A stretch of DNA of 6,618 bases, taken from assembly GCA_011046405.1 (NCBI GenBank), contig DSAR01000400.1:1-6618 (forward strand), written 5' to 3'. The stretch comes from Chloroflexota bacterium (lineage in GTDB: Bacteria > Chloroflexota > Anaerolineae > B4-G1). Made by a program: the position numbers and the translations under genes. Each line of letters opens with the position of its first letter. Position 1 is the first letter of the stretch. Below, one piece after another: positions 6,350 to 6,618 of this stretch. Below the pieces are notes generated by a model. That model did no database searches. It saw only the letters and a list, made by a program, of their open reading frames with translations, and was not told where the DNA came from.

Positions 6350-6618
6350 ATGTCTCGAAAACAATGGCTCATCCTGGGAGCGATGCTCATCGTCAATAGC
6401 CTCGTCCTATGCATATTGGGCGCGTACGTCTTCCAGACGATGCAACGAGCATCCACCTTGCCGACGCTGATACCCACCTCACCGCCGCCGAGCGCGACCC
6501 AGATCCCCACCTGGACCCCGACCGCCACTGCCGAAGCGCAGCCCACCGCCACGCCCCGAGCAACCCGAACGCCGGTCCCGACCCGCACCCCGTTGGCTAC
6601 CTTTACGCCCTCACCGAC
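6350..6618 (+). CDS. Membrane-anchored protein with Thr/Pro-rich linker, 3' end beyond the window (partial)
   Basis: An open frame of 89 complete codons from a well-placed ATG, still open at the window edge. Residues 1-5 (MSRKQ) are basic. Residues 6-28 ('WLILGAMLIVNSLVLCILGAYVF') form one hydrophobic segment with no clear cleavage site, although a Cys lies at 21, so an uncleaved signal anchor is likely. From about residue 38 the chain is dominated by Pro, Thr and Ala ('TPTATAEAQPTATPRATRTP'), the flexible extracytoplasmic spacer seen in many Chloroflexota surface proteins, where it usually connects a membrane anchor to a folded domain. That domain lies outside the window, so no function can be given. 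The opposite strand also has an open frame here, but its Gly/Val/Ala-rich product mirrors the Pro/Thr codons and has no ribosome binding site argument. Confidence 0.75.
   Translation, partial: MSRKQWLILGAMLIVNSLVLCILGAYVFQTMQRASTLPTLIPTSPPPSATQIPTWTPTATAEAQPTATPRATRTPVPTRTPLATFTPSP

Noticed and set aside
6328..6588. Opposite-strand open frame rich in Gly, Val and Ala.
   Set aside because: It mirrors the Thr/Pro-rich codons of the last gene, which has a strong ribosome binding site and a sensible membrane anchor.

Overview
The window holds five genes, all on the + strand, with moderate GC content and compact spacing. The gene set suggests a Chloroflexota bacterium, most likely Anaerolineae-like: a four-domain S1 protein, a ClpC-type unfoldase with no ctsR/mcsA/mcsB genes directly upstream, a DUF4349 lipoprotein, and a membrane-anchored protein with a long Thr/Pro-rich 'TPT/PTAT' linker. 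The taxonomic placement is inferred from gene style, not shown by a marker gene.

Layout. Positions 1-163 are upstream sequence. 164-892 (GTG start) encodes a calcineurin-like metallophosphoesterase. After a 67-85 bp gap comes a DUF4349 lipoprotein (best start 978, end 1883) with a lipobox, a coiled coil and a C-terminal membrane segment. The 245 bp gap that follows contains a GC-rich hairpin (1928-1954) without a U-tract and then a near-consensus sigma-70-type promoter (TTGCGA, 17 bp, TATAAT; 2071-2099). That promoter drives the S1-domain protein (2129-3418). Only 45 bp later comes clpC (3464-6019), ending in an unusual tandem DDKS acidic tail and a textbook intrinsic terminator (6051-6085). 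The promoter and terminator therefore frame a likely two-gene rpsA-like/clpC transcription unit.

Positions 6086-6349 are a 264 bp intergenic stretch with an AT-rich core. It contains a TATAAT box, a strong AGGAGG directly before an ATG-TAA start-stop pair inside a small hairpin, and a second perfect hairpin near the next gene. The final gene (from 6350) has a good ribosome binding site, an N-terminal membrane anchor and a Thr/Pro-rich stretch. It runs off the end of the window.

How the genes relate. The S1 protein (mRNA binding during translation) and ClpC (unfolding of proteins for ClpP) would be co-transcribed, linking translation and protein quality control. The first two genes may form a separate small unit. 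The window looks mainly like housekeeping chromosome. I found no CRISPR array, mobile element, tRNA/rRNA or recognisable defence system. The points most worth checking are the ClpC tail repeat, the Met substitution beside its first pore-loop tyrosine, and the leader-like region before the last gene.
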